This document shows positions 1 through 9,559 of a DNA stretch of 64,000 nt, piece by piece (position 1 is the first letter of the stretch; each line of letters opens with the position of its first letter). This stretch comes from DATJGS01 sp035494735. GTDB taxonomy: Bacteria > Eisenbacteria > RBG-16-71-46. The position numbers and the translations under genes were made by a program. The stretch spans positions 62,001-126,000 of the forward strand of contig DATJGS010000045.1 in NCBI GenBank assembly GCA_035494735.1, read 5' to 3'. Below the pieces are notes generated by a model. The model was not told the DNA's origin, did no database searches, and saw only the letters and a list, made by a program, of their open reading frames with translations.

Positions 1-200
1 TGGTCGAGCGTGGCGCGCTCCACCTTCTCTTCCGAGCTGAAGCGCTGTTCGGTGTTCGTGCCGCTTTCGATGTTCACCATGCGCACCTGCACGAACCCGC
101 GCAGGTTGCCGGGCGTGCGGTGCACCACGTTCGTCACGCGATGCGGCTTGCCGTTGTGGACGACGACGTTTCCGACTCTCAACTGGGTGGCGGCGATCAC
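1..200 (-). CDS. efp: Elongation factor P, N-terminal part (runs off window)
   Basis: This is the first 66 codons of elongation factor P, which binds ribosomes stalled at polyproline stretches and promotes peptide bond formation. The visible part is the N-terminal KOW-like domain, beginning VIAATQLRVGN and followed by the loop HRTPGNLRGF. The GTG start at 198-200 has a strong AAGGAGTC ribosome binding site at about 207-214. The residue at the loop tip, equivalent to the modified Lys34 of E. coli EF-P, is Asn32 here, so lysylation of the EpmA type cannot occur at that position. The rest of the gene lies beyond the left edge. The identification rests on the domain sequence and is confident. Confidence 0.9.
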   Translation of the reverse strand, partial: MIAATQLRVGNVVVHNGKPHRVTNVVHRTPGNLRGFVQVRMVNIESGTNTEQRFSSEEKVERATLD

Positions 201-286
201 GGTGGAGACTCCTTGCGGCCGGGGGTTGCATTCGAAGGGGACAGGACGCCCTTCGACGGACCTCCCCCGCTGGATGGCGGCCGGAG

Positions 287-316
287 ATTGTGCCTCATGC
301 GGGGTGGGGCGCGCAA
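287..316 (-). promoter_or_regulatory. Candidate sigma-70 promoter of efp
   Basis: On the minus strand TTGCGC (311-316) and CACAAT (287-292) are separated by 18 bases and lie about 90 bases upstream of the efp start. The match to the housekeeping consensus is moderate. No competing site was seen between the neighbouring terminator and efp. Confidence 0.4.
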
Positions 317-324
317 CGAACGCC

Positions 325-355
325 GATCGCTGCCGGATGGCCCCGGATCGCTGCC
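325..355. repeat. Two direct copies of GATCGCTGCC upstream of efp
   Basis: The 10-mer GATCGCTGCC occurs at 325-334 and again at 346-355, a period of 21 bases, or two helical turns. The pair lies directly upstream of the candidate efp -35 box. It could be a binding site for a dimeric regulator; nothing further is visible. Confidence 0.4.
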
Positions 356-375
356 CGCCGCCGTCCGCGTCACGA

Positions 376-408
376 ACGACAAGGGCCGGACCCTTGCGGG
401 CCCGGCCC
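376..408 (-). terminator. Rho-independent terminator after the first OM barrel gene
   Basis: A hairpin with arms GGGCCGG(G/A)CCC around a GCAA loop (383-408) is followed on the minus strand by TTGTCGTT. It lies 20 bases after the stop codon at 428 and would separate the barrel genes from efp. Confidence 0.65.
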
Positions 409-427
409 CCTTCGAAATTCGCGACGG

Positions 428-1099
428 TTACTTGGCCGCCTGGTGCAGCGAGATGCCGGCGCGGATGATCACGCCCGAATAGTCTTCGGTCTTGAGACCC
501 TGGCTGGAAACGTCCTGCCCACCGATGGTGTCGATGTCGATGTTGGCGAGCCGGTAGCCCACCGTCAGGATGCCCGAGAATTCCGGCGCGAACGCGTAGC
601 TGCCCGTGCCGAAGATCTTGCCGCCGACGCCGGTGCCCTTGGTGTCATCCGTCACCGCCGGCGGACCGTCGGCGTGAATGTCGCCCGTCAGCGTGTAGTA
701 GTCCACGCCGACGCCGAGCCCGAAACTCATCATGCTCTTCGAGGGGAACAGGTATTCGCCCGAAGCACCGAACGCGTTCGCCTTGTTCTCGATATCGGTG
801 CCCTGGAACGAGCTCTTCTTGGCCAAGAGCATTTCGTACTGCGCGCCGAACTGCCAGCGATCGTTCACGACCACCGTCGGTCCGACGCCGAACGAGTAAC
901 CGCTCTTGATGTTGTCGAAGCTCGCGCCGCTGGAGTTGGCCAGGTCGATGATGTCGTTCCAGTCCTTCATCGAGTGCGTGTTGAACGACCCGTTCACTTC
1001 GCCGCCCCAGCGCATGGCCGCCGAGCCGGTACGGGCCGCCGAAACCATCGCCAGTGCCGCCAACGCCAGGATTGAAGTCAGTCGCATCAGATTCTTCAT
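428..1099 (-). CDS. Outer-membrane beta-barrel protein (OmpW/opacity-like), copy A
   Basis: The protein has 223 residues, with a signal peptide (MKNLMRLTSILALAALAMVSA) followed by alternating hydrophobic and polar strands rich in Gly, Tyr and Phe. The last strand is amphipathic, as expected for a small outer-membrane barrel. The ATG at 1097-1099 is preceded by GGAGGC and is preferred to an upstream in-frame start that lacks one. It is a clear paralogue of the adjacent gene at 1307-1981; both contain a MRWGGEV stretch, DWND, FDNI and YRLANIDIDT. The cargo is unknown. Barrels of this size are often too small to be general porins, so a structural or small hydrophobic-solute role is possible. Confidence 0.75.
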   Translation of the reverse strand: MKNLMRLTSILALAALAMVSAARTGSAAMRWGGEVNGSFNTHSMKDWNDIIDLANSSGASFDNIKSGYSFGVGPTVVVNDRWQFGAQYEMLLAKKSSFQGTDIENKANAFGASGEYLFPSKSMMSFGLGVGVDYYTLTGDIHADGPPAVTDDTKGTGVGGKIFGTGSYAFAPEFSGILTVGYRLANIDIDTIGGQDVSSQGLKTEDYSGVIIRAGISLHQAAK

Positions 1100-1306
1100 G
1101 GTTGCCTCCGAGGGGGTTCGGTCGAGGGTGACCGAGGATCGGTCGCCCATCGCGGCCAAAGCATCAAGCGGACGAAGACGCAGCGCCTACCGCGTGCGGC
1201 ATCCATTCGGACGTTCGGCCTGCGAAGCCCCGGGCGACGGCCCGGGCGCTCCGGTGAAGCGGAGCCGGGCGGCGACGTGCGCACCCGGCCCCAAGATAAA
1301 CGTCGA

Positions 1307-1981
1307 TTACTTGCTGGAAGGCTGGCTCAGCGACAAGCCGGCCCGCACCACGACACCCGAGTAGTCTTCGGAATTGAGCGTCGATCCCGCGGTGCTGGCG
1401 CCGCCCACCGTGTCGATGTCGATGTTCGCGAGCCGATAGCCCGCCGTCAGGTTGCCCGAGAACATCGGGCTGAACGCGTAGCGCGCGCTGCCCAGCAACT
1501 GGCCGCCCACGCCCGAGCCCTCGATCTTGAGCTCGGTGCCGCTCGCTTCCAGATTGCCCGACAGGTTCGTGAAATCGAGCGAGAGGCCGAGGCCGAACGC
1601 GGCCATGCCCTTGCTCGGGAACAGGTACATCCCGGAAACGCCGAACGAATTCGCCGACGGGCTCAGCTTCTGCTGAATCGAGGCGTCTTCGGACGACTTC
1701 GCGTTCAGCCGCTCGTAATGCGCGCCGAACTGCCACTGGTTGTTCACGATCATCGTCGGCCCGACGCCGAACGAGAATCCGCTTCGGATGTTGTCGAAGT
1801 TGGATCCGCTCGCGTTGGCCTGATCGATCGCGTCGTTCCAGTCACCCATGGTGTGGGTGTTGAAGGCTCCCCACACCTCTCCGCCCCAGCGCATGCTGGA
1901 CGCGGAAACGGTCGCGGCGAGCGAGACCATGGCGAGTGCGGCGAAGAGCGCCGTCAGCGAGAAACGTCGAGTGCGACGCAT
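1307..1981 (-). CDS. Outer-membrane beta-barrel protein, copy B
   Basis: This 224-residue tandem paralogue of the gene at 428-1099 has a signal peptide ending near ...VSASS and the same mature architecture, including SFGVGPT and YRLANIDIDT. The ATG is preceded by AGGGAGGGAAGC, a strong ribosome binding site. The gene reads in the same direction as copy A with 207 bases between them. A GC hairpin near 1230-1251 in that gap lacks a T-tract, so read-through from B into A is likely. Divergence is concentrated in the middle loops, as expected for surface-exposed segments. The function is unassigned beyond the outer-membrane barrel. Confidence 0.75.
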   Translation of the reverse strand: MRRTRRFSLTALFAALAMVSLAATVSASSMRWGGEVWGAFNTHTMGDWNDAIDQANASGSNFDNIRSGFSFGVGPTMIVNNQWQFGAHYERLNAKSSEDASIQQKLSPSANSFGVSGMYLFPSKGMAAFGLGLSLDFTNLSGNLEASGTELKIEGSGVGGQLLGSARYAFSPMFSGNLTAGYRLANIDIDTVGGASTAGSTLNSEDYSGVVVRAGLSLSQPSSK

Positions 1982-2242
1982 GCTTCCCTCCCTGGTTCAG
2001 GTACGGTCACCACTGTCCGGGCCTCCCTGGCCCGCGGGCGGGCGGCAGCCTAGCGCAAGCCACCCCCCGGCGTCGAGCCGCGCTCGTCGTTCAGTGCCCC
2101 GAGCCATCCATTGTCTTGTCGTGCAACAAGATGTCGGCTTGCATCTCGGCCGGAGAACGCCATACGACGGCTCGCATGACCCAGCGCACCCGACGCCGGC
2201 TCGCAGCGCCCAGGGCGATCGCGGCATGGCGCGGAACGCACC

Positions 2243-2280
2243 ACAAAGCCGGGCGGGCCCGGCCGAAGACCGGGCCCGCC
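2243..2280 (-). terminator. Terminator of the metalloprotease gene
   Basis: An 11-bp perfect stem, GGCGGGCCCGG (2270-2280 on the minus strand) pairing with 2252-2262, is followed by CGGCTTTGTGG. It sits 25 bases after the stop at 2306. The rest of the 324-base gene-free stretch 1982-2305 should hold the promoter of the barrel genes, but no convincing -35/-10 pair was seen. Confidence 0.65.
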
Positions 2281-2305
2281 TCGTCTCGACGCGTTGGAAC
2301 TGGCC

Positions 2306-5053
2306 CTACGGCGTCGCCGTCGGGACCGCCAACCCGCCGCGCGCGCCGCCGCCCAGCGCCGCGTCGGTCTCGCGTGAGGCCTCGAGCGCCCGCTTGATGC
2401 GGGCCCGGGTCTCGCCGAAATGGGCGCGCGTGTAGTCGCCGAGCGGCGTCTTGGCGGCCAGCGCCTGAGCGATCCGCCCGTCGATGCGCGTGAGCTGCAG
2501 CCGTGCGAGCGCGCGCGCGTCGTCCGGCGTGCCGGGCGCCGGCGCCACGACGAGCGTTGCCAGCTTGTCCACGTACGCGCGCTGCACGTCACGGCGCGTG
2601 CCGGGACCGTCCAGCGCCTTCATGCCGGCCGCCGTTCCCGCCCCGACTTCGCCCCACACCGCACGCGTCAAGCGGTCGAACATCTCGCTCATGCGGAACG
2701 CCTCGGCGCTGTGTTGCTCGCCCTCGCGCACGCGCGCCAGCAGATTCGGCTGGAGCAGCGCCCCGAGCAGCGCGTTCTGGATCGCGAACGCGCGGTCGTT
2801 GAAGTTGTAGTCGAGACGCAGCGGTCCGCTGAAGCCGTCGGCGACGCCCCAGTGGCTCCACCGATCCTGCGGCATGTGGTTCAGCAGGTCCGGGGACAGC
2901 GTGAACGCGTCCGCCGCGAACGCGCGCTGCGCCAGGAAGTCGAGCGCTTCGCGCTGGCGCGCGGCCGGGACCAGCGTGAGCGGATCCTTCTCGCCCGGCT
3001 GCCCGCGGTGGTTGCGCGCGAAATACTGGCCGCCGACGTACTTCACGGCCAGGCCCATCGAGATCGCGTACTGCCCGAGCAGCGTGTCCATGGCGCGACG
3101 CAGCACCGGGTACTCGCCGTCGGGGCCGACGATGCGGTCCTCGAACTTCGGATTCTTCCACAGGCCCGCGACATAGCTCGCGCGATCCTTCGCGAACGCC
3201 AGCGGGTCGTCGCCCAGATCCCAGATGTTCGTGCGTGGATCCAGCGCGTCGGATGGATACGTGTCTTCGTCCGTCGAGTACTCGTGGCCGGGCTGCATCG
3301 ACTCGTCGGCAATCTTCTTCACGATCGCGTAGTCGGCGTCGACGTCCTTGGCGGCCGTCGGCGTGTAGCCGTAGCGGATGTCCCACACGTCGCAATCACC
3401 CACCGTCGACGTGTAGTACTCGCCCTGCTTCGAGTGGTCGGCCGTGAGGTTCGGCGCCGTGTAGTCCATCACCGAGGACACGAGACCGTGCTCGCGCGTC
3501 CAGGTCGTGTTCTCCAGGTCGGCGACCGGCGTCGACGTGCTCGAACGGAAATTGTGGCGCAGGCCGAGGCTGTGCCCGACCTCGTGCATGACCGCCCACA
3601 CGAGCGCCTTGCCGACGTAGTCGATGGGCACGGGATCGCCCGGCGGCAACAGGCCGTCGACAAGCAGGCCCATGTGCAGCAGCGCGCCGCCGTCGGCCAT
3701 GCCCTGCTGCGCGTCGCAGCGCAGCGACGGATCGAGGAACGACGGCATCGTGGTGGCCTGCGGCATCACCTGCGCCGCGATGGCCTCGGGTCCGGCGTAG
3801 CGCCGGTACACGTTGCGGAAGCCCTGGATGAACGACGCCTCGAACAGGATGTCGGCGTCCAGGATCTCGCCCGTGCGCGGATCGACGCGCGACGGGCCGA
3901 TCGCGCCGAACGCGGGCTCGTTCGACGTGATCCAGCGGATCGTGCTGTAGCGCACGTCTTCGGGATCCCAGTTCGGATCGTCGGGCGGGTCCTTGGCCAC
4001 GATCGCGTTCTTGAGCCCGGCCGCCTCGAACGCCTTCTGCCAGTTCTCGACGCCCTGCTTCACGTACGGTCGATACTCGGCGGGAATCGTGCGATCGATG
4101 TAGAACACGATCGGCTTCACGACCTCCGAGACGGCGGCGTTCGGATCTTTCTTCTCGAGCCGCCAGCGGTGCACGTAGCGCACCCAGAAGCTCTCCGACT
4201 GGTCGCGTCCGAAGTCCTTCTTCGCGCTCAGGAAGAATCCGACGCGGCTGTCCGCGAGGCGCGGCGCCATCGGCTGTTCGGGCAGCTTCGAAAACGAGTA
4301 GTGGACCGTGATCGGGATGTAGCGATCGTCGGGCACGGCGTCGAGGCCGAAGTTCGTGCGGTCGTTGGGCGTGTACGTGAGGAGCGCCTCGATCTCGGCG
4401 TTCTCCGGGAACACCTTGATCGAGCCGAGCGCCGAGCGCTCCTTGTCGAAGCGCACGGACTTGCCGTTGAACGCCTGACGCATGGCCTCACCGAGGTCGG
4501 TGAGATCGCTCACCAGGAACGGCGCGAGATCCACGAGCACCGCCTTCGTCGAATCCTGCTCGCTCTCGATCTTGAGCGACGCGAGCACCGACGTGCCGAC
4601 GGACAGATCCTTCGCCTTCTCCATGGCGCTGCCCGCGGGCGCCATGAAGCGCGAGTTCTCCTCGATCACGAGCACGTGATCCCCGGCGCGCTGGAAGTGC
4701 AGCAGTCGATCGTTCAGCGGCAGGCCGCCGAGCAGGAAGTTCTGCCCGATGCCGCGCCCGAAGCTGAAGATGCCGAGCACTTGCTTGCCCATCTGGTCCG
4801 GCTTGAGCTCGAGATAGAGATTCTCGCGCTTCTTGTAGAGCGTGAAGAATCCCTTCATCACTTCCGCGTCCTTCGTCGCCTTGCTCCATTCCGTGAACGG
4901 CTTGTCCGGTTTCTCGCCGGCCGCGGCCATCGCGGCGGCGCCTGGCTTGTTGTTCGCGGGCTTCTTGTCGGCGGACGCCGACGTCGCCAGCGAGACGGCG
5001 AAGATCAGCGCCACGAGCAGCGCGGGCGCGGCGGCGGGGCGAAGCGACTTCAT
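2306..5053 (-). CDS. Secreted zinc metalloprotease, metzincin type (DUF5117/DUF4953-like)
   Basis: The protein has 915 residues, with a signal peptide (residues about 1-28) followed by a long N-terminal region of the DUF5117/5118 kind. A metzincin active site HEVGHSLGLRH lies at 490-500, where His490, His494 and His500 would bind zinc and Glu491 would be the catalytic base. A Met-turn SVMDY (Met529) follows. A helical C-terminal region completes the protein. This arrangement matches large periplasmic or extracellular metalloproteases common in Bacteroidota and other high-GC diderms. The start is supported by AAGGAG seven bases upstream. It is monocistronic, with its own terminator. The substrate is unknown. 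The catalytic motif is complete, so it should be active. Confidence 0.9.
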   Translation of the reverse strand: MKSLRPAAAPALLVALIFAVSLATSASADKKPANNKPGAAAMAAAGEKPDKPFTEWSKATKDAEVMKGFFTLYKKRENLYLELKPDQMGKQVLGIFSFGRGIGQNFLLGGLPLNDRLLHFQRAGDHVLVIEENSRFMAPAGSAMEKAKDLSVGTSVLASLKIESEQDSTKAVLVDLAPFLVSDLTDLGEAMRQAFNGKSVRFDKERSALGSIKVFPENAEIEALLTYTPNDRTNFGLDAVPDDRYIPITVHYSFSKLPEQPMAPRLADSRVGFFLSAKKDFGRDQSESFWVRYVHRWRLEKKDPNAAVSEVVKPIVFYIDRTIPAEYRPYVKQGVENWQKAFEAAGLKNAIVAKDPPDDPNWDPEDVRYSTIRWITSNEPAFGAIGPSRVDPRTGEILDADILFEASFIQGFRNVYRRYAGPEAIAAQVMPQATTMPSFLDPSLRCDAQQGMADGGALLHMGLLVDGLLPPGDPVPIDYVGKALVWAVMHEVGHSLGLRHNFRSSTSTPVADLENTTWTREHGLVSSVMDYTAPNLTADHSKQGEYYTSTVGDCDVWDIRYGYTPTAAKDVDADYAIVKKIADESMQPGHEYSTDEDTYPSDALDPRTNIWDLGDDPLAFAKDRASYVAGLWKNPKFEDRIVGPDGEYPVLRRAMDTLLGQYAISMGLAVKYVGGQYFARNHRGQPGEKDPLTLVPAARQREALDFLAQRAFAADAFTLSPDLLNHMPQDRWSHWGVADGFSGPLRLDYNFNDRAFAIQNALLGALLQPNLLARVREGEQHSAEAFRMSEMFDRLTRAVWGEVGAGTAAGMKALDGPGTRRDVQRAYVDKLATLVVAPAPGTPDDARALARLQLTRIDGRIAQALAAKTPLGDYTRAHFGETRARIKRALEASRETDAALGGGARGGLAVPTATP

Positions 5054-5415
5054 GGCAGGGCTCCTTCACGGTGGATCGAGCGGCCTCGGCCGAGAGAGGA
5101 CTCGGGCGAGGGTGGCGAGGGCGGCGAGAGTACGCCCGCGACGCCCGCGCTCCGCGACGGCACCCGGACGGGCGCGGCATTTCCCGGCACCGGCGGCCGC
5201 TCGGCGTCTCGGCCGCGACCGGGCCGCAACCCGCGGCCGGGCGCACGCGTATCACGCCCTGCCGGAGTCACGCGCGAGACGAGGTCTCAATGCCAACCCT
5301 TTCGAGACTCGGTCCGTCCAACCCCGCGTGACCCGCTGGCCGCGGGCCCGGGTGGCGCTCCACGAGACCGGGATGCGCCGCCCGTCCCGCCGGCCGTTGG
5401 ATTGGGAGGTGTCTC
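5054..5415. other. Divergent intergenic region
   Basis: These 362 bases separate the metalloprotease (left) from the heptad-repeat protein (right) and must hold both promoters. An imperfect inverted repeat (GAGGTCTC at about 5281 and GAGACTC at about 5304) is present. I found no credible gene or RNA here. Confidence 0.4.
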
Positions 5416-6174
5416 ATGAAGGCGCTGCACGTTCGTCCCTCGTTGGCTTCCGCGCTCGGCGCGATTTCGGTGTTCGGGCTCGCGCTACTCGGGCTCATGT
5501 CGTTCCTGTCCTTCATGGCGGTGCTGGCGCTGGCTGCGAGCGCGTCGCTCGCGCACGCCGGGACGTCGCATCACGATTCCGATGCTTCTCGCGTCTCGCA
5601 TGCGTTCGCGTTCGGTGACGATGACGACTTCGAATACGTGCTGGTCGACGGCAATGGGAACACCGTCGTCAACACCGGGTCGGGCGAGTGGCGCGACATC
5701 GACGATCGCTCCCGCGATGACCGCCCCGCGTTGTGGTTCGGGCTCGGCGGCCGCCGCTACGTCGTGCGCGATCGCGCGCTGCTCGACCGCGCGGAGGACA
5801 TCGTGGCTCCGATGCGCGAGCTGGGCCGGCGTCAAGGCGAGCTGGGCCGGCGCCAGGGCGAACTCGGGCGCCGCCAGGGCGAGATCGGACGGCGCCAGGG
5901 CGAACTGGGTCGCCGACAGGGCGAGATCGCGATGCGCCGCCTCGATCGCCACGACGACGACCAGCTGGATCGCGAGTCGGACGCCATCGCCAGGCAGATG
6001 GAGGAACTCGGCCGCCGCCAGAGCGAGCTCGGCCGCCAGCAGGAGCCGCTCGGCCGCGAGCAGGAACGCCTCGGCGAGCTGCAGGCGCGCGCCTCGCATC
6101 GCGCTGGCCAGGAGCTGCGCCGGCTGGCGGAACAGGCGGTCGCCGAGGGACGCGCCGATCGGGCGGAGCGCTAA
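5416..6174 (+). CDS. Secreted or membrane-anchored heptad-repeat protein
   Basis: The protein has 252 residues, starting at an ATG eight bases after GGGAGG. Residues 1-49 form a long hydrophobic signal or anchor. An acidic His/Asp-rich stretch follows, then at about 135-170 come five perfect or near-perfect LGRRQGE/IGRRQGE heptads, and later LGRRQSE, LGRQQEP and LGREQER. The pattern predicts a highly charged coiled coil or single alpha-helix with Leu/Ile once per seven residues. Similar heptads occur in some M56/BlaR1-associated proteins, but no protease or regulator domain is visible here. The function is unknown. A structural spacer or oligomerisation role in the envelope is plausible. Confidence 0.7.
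   Translation: MKALHVRPSLASALGAISVFGLALLGLMSFLSFMAVLALAASASLAHAGTSHHDSDASRVSHAFAFGDDDDFEYVLVDGNGNTVVNTGSGEWRDIDDRSRDDRPALWFGLGGRRYVVRDRALLDRAEDIVAPMRELGRRQGELGRRQGELGRRQGEIGRRQGELGRRQGEIAMRRLDRHDDDQLDRESDAIARQMEELGRRQSELGRQQEPLGREQERLGELQARASHRAGQELRRLAEQAVAEGRADRAER
5818..5922 (+). repeat. Five in-frame 21-bp tandem repeats
   Basis: Five units of 21 bases, each encoding E-L/I-G-R-R-Q-G, run without gaps. Three diverged units lie at 6004-6066. Third-codon-position variation shows the array has been under protein-level constraint, but it remains liable to expansion or contraction. Confidence 0.9.
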
Positions 6175-6243
6175 GGCCGGTCGCGTGCGCGCCGCGAAGT
6201 CGCGGCGCTCGAACCTCGCGGCGCGCCGCAACGCCGCAAACGA

Positions 6244-6273
6244 AACGGGCGGGAGCCTTCGCTCCCGCCCGTT
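6244..6273. terminator. Bidirectional terminator between heptad-repeat gene and groEL
   Basis: A 13-bp stem, AACGGGCGGGAGC with a CTTC loop, separates two convergent genes. On the minus strand the stem is followed by TCGTTTG after the pairing Ts, making it the better terminator for groEL. Confidence 0.8.
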
Positions 6274-6297
6274 CGCGTGTTCTCGAGACTCGAGGCT

Positions 6298-7941
<1,644 letters not shown>

Positions 7942-8006
7942 TGTGGCCTCCTGGTCGGGATTTCAGTCCGTCGCGCGAAACGCGCGGTGCGGACGATGGG
8001 TTTGAG

Positions 8007-8303
8007 TTACTTCTTCTCGGCGAGCACGCCCAGCACGTCGTCTTCGCGCAGGATCGTGTATTCCGTGCCGTCGATCTTCACGTCGGTGCCGCTGTACTTG
8101 CCGATCAGGACGCGGTCGCCCTTCTTCACTTCCATGACGATGCGCTTGCCGTCCTCGGTCAGGCGGCCGGGGCCCACGGCCACGACCTCGCCCTCCTGCG
8201 GCTTCTCCTTGGCGGTGTCCGGGATGATGATGCCGCCGCGCACCGTTTCCTGCTCCTCGATGCGACGGACCAGAATGCGGTCGGCGAGAGGCCTCACGTT
8301 CAT
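8007..8303 (-). CDS. groS: Co-chaperonin GroES (10 kDa)
   Basis: This 98-residue protein starts MNVRPLADRILVRRIEEQE and contains the mobile loop region around GGIIIPDTAKEKPQ, which docks onto GroEL. Its length is standard for the family. A GGAGGAG ribosome binding site lies just before the ATG. It is the first gene of the groES-groEL operon. Confidence 0.98.
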   Translation of the reverse strand: MNVRPLADRILVRRIEEQETVRGGIIIPDTAKEKPQEGEVVAVGPGRLTEDGKRIVMEVKKGDRVLIGKYSGTDVKIDGTEYTILREDDVLGVLAEKK

Positions 8304-8419
8304 GACGTCTCCTCCTGGCTGCGTGCCCCTAGAGAAGGCCGGGGCGAATGATTGGGTGGTTCATCGACGGGGGTGGCTCAGGCGCAGGAGCGCGACATGC
8401 GCTACGCGCTGCGGCAGGG

Positions 8420-8428
8420 TTTATATCA
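8420..8428 (-). promoter_or_regulatory. Candidate extended -10 promoter of groES-groEL
   Basis: On the minus strand TGATATAAA fits an extended -10 element (TGN plus TATAAA). It is the only AT-rich patch in the 374-base gap 8304-8677. It would give a 5' leader of about 110 bases. No good -35 hexamer, sigma-32 promoter or CIRCE inverted repeat is visible. Confidence 0.4.
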
Positions 8429-8594
8429 CACCCAAGCGCGTCGCGTGCTGCCGTTCTAATCACTTGGCAAAGAACTGACTGTGGCGACCCACTGGATCGC
8501 GATCGAGCCCCTGATTCGTTTCTAGGATGGTCGTGATGGCCAAAATGGCACGCCGTGAATGGCAGCTGCGCGGGTCGGGGCGGCGGCGCGTGGA

Positions 8595-8636
8595 AGCCGA
8601 AACGCCGAACGCCGCCCGTTGCGAAGCGGGCGGCGT
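8595..8636 (-). terminator. Terminator after the OB-fold membrane protein gene
   Basis: A 10-bp stem, ACGCCGCCCG (8609-8618) with CGGGCGGCGT (8627-8636), is followed on the minus strand by TCGGCGTTTCGG. It lies 41 bases beyond the stop at 8678. Confidence 0.55.
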
Positions 8637-8677
8637 CGGGGGCACGTCCTCGCGGGGGACGCGAGGGGCGGTTGCGG

Positions 8678-9475
8678 CTACTTGGTGGGGGCCTCGAACA
8701 GAGTCTGGCGCGGCGCTCCGTCCAGGTAGCCGGTGCTGATCGAGCCGCGTACGGTCACGTTCTCGTTCTCGACCGGGACGCGGACGCGCGTGAACACGAC
8801 GATCGTGTCGCGGCCCTGGTGCAGGTAGAACGTGTATCCGCCGGCGACCGGGAACACCTCGCCGATGCGGCCGTGCAGCGAGACGCTCCGGCCGTCCCAC
8901 GCGGACGCGTGATGGCGGATCGTGGACAGGGAGACGGAGGGCTCGCTCTTCGGCCAGACGGCGATGCCGACCATCACGACCACGGCGACGACGACGGCGA
9001 TCTGGACCTTGGAGTTCGTGCGCAGCTCGTCGAGCGCGACCACCCACCACGCTTCCTTGAGCGGGGGAAGCACGGGCGCCGCGCGCGCGACCTTCTCGAC
9101 GACGTCGTCGTCCGGGAAGGCGCCCGAATCCTCCTCGGGCTCCTCGAGCTGCCGCGCGGGCGCCGCGGGCTGAGTCGGGCCGCTCGGACGGCGTTCGACG
9201 GACGCGATCGGCGAAGCCAGCCGCAGGGCGGGGACGCTGCTCGCGGCGGCGACCCAGGCCTTCTTCGGTTGCGCGGCGTTGCCTTCGAACCCCTCGGTCG
9301 CCTTGGACGCCGGCGGCCCTTCTGGGCGTGTCAGCTTGAGTGGCTTGAAGTCGGACGGGTCATGCGACATCTCGTCGCCCGCGCCCTCGTCGGCCCCGAC
9401 CAGCCAGTCGGGCCGGCTACCTTCTCGTGCGGGCGGTTGTGGGTCGAGTGAGTCGTCGGGCTCGGGCAACGGCAT
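8678..9475 (-). CDS. Membrane-anchored protein with C-terminal OB-fold-like domain
   Basis: The protein has 265 residues, with a disordered Pro/Glu-rich cytoplasmic N-terminus (about 1-150) and one hydrophobic helix (VQIAVVVAVVVMVGIAVW, about 163-180). A C-terminal beta-rich domain follows, in which GRSVSLHGRIGEVF and YTFYLHQGRDTIVVFTR resemble the small OB-folds of CcmE-like or tRNA_anti-like proteins. The ATG is supported by GGAGG. The gene has its own terminator and stands alone between groES and the ATPase regulator. The function is unknown, and the OB-fold assignment is by eye only. Confidence 0.6.
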   Translation of the reverse strand: MPLPEPDDSLDPQPPAREGSRPDWLVGADEGAGDEMSHDPSDFKPLKLTRPEGPPASKATEGFEGNAAQPKKAWVAAASSVPALRLASPIASVERRPSGPTQPAAPARQLEEPEEDSGAFPDDDVVEKVARAAPVLPPLKEAWWVVALDELRTNSKVQIAVVVAVVVMVGIAVWPKSEPSVSLSTIRHHASAWDGRSVSLHGRIGEVFPVAGGYTFYLHQGRDTIVVFTRVRVPVENENVTVRGSISTGYLDGAPRQTLFEAPTK

Positions 9476-9559
9476 GGCAGCCTCCGGTGGGATGCAACGG
9501 AACGATCCCGAGAGGTATCGGCACGGCGCGCCCCAGGTTTAGCCCGGCCTCGAGGCTCG

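Noticed and set aside
1228..1251. CCCGGGC hairpin between the two OM barrel genes as a terminator
   Set aside because: No T-tract follows on either strand.
2420..5419. A 999-codon open frame on the plus strand opposite the metalloprotease
   Set aside because: It is a GC-driven antisense shadow: biased to Arg, Val and His, with no domain, while the minus-strand frame has a complete metzincin site.
5818..6066. Tandem 21-base units considered as a CRISPR-like or non-coding array
   Set aside because: The units are contiguous without spacers and in frame within a gene that has a good ribosome binding site.
8550..8570. TGGCACG sequence resembling a sigma-54 -24 element
   Set aside because: The required TTGC at -12 is missing and no gene starts appropriately downstream.
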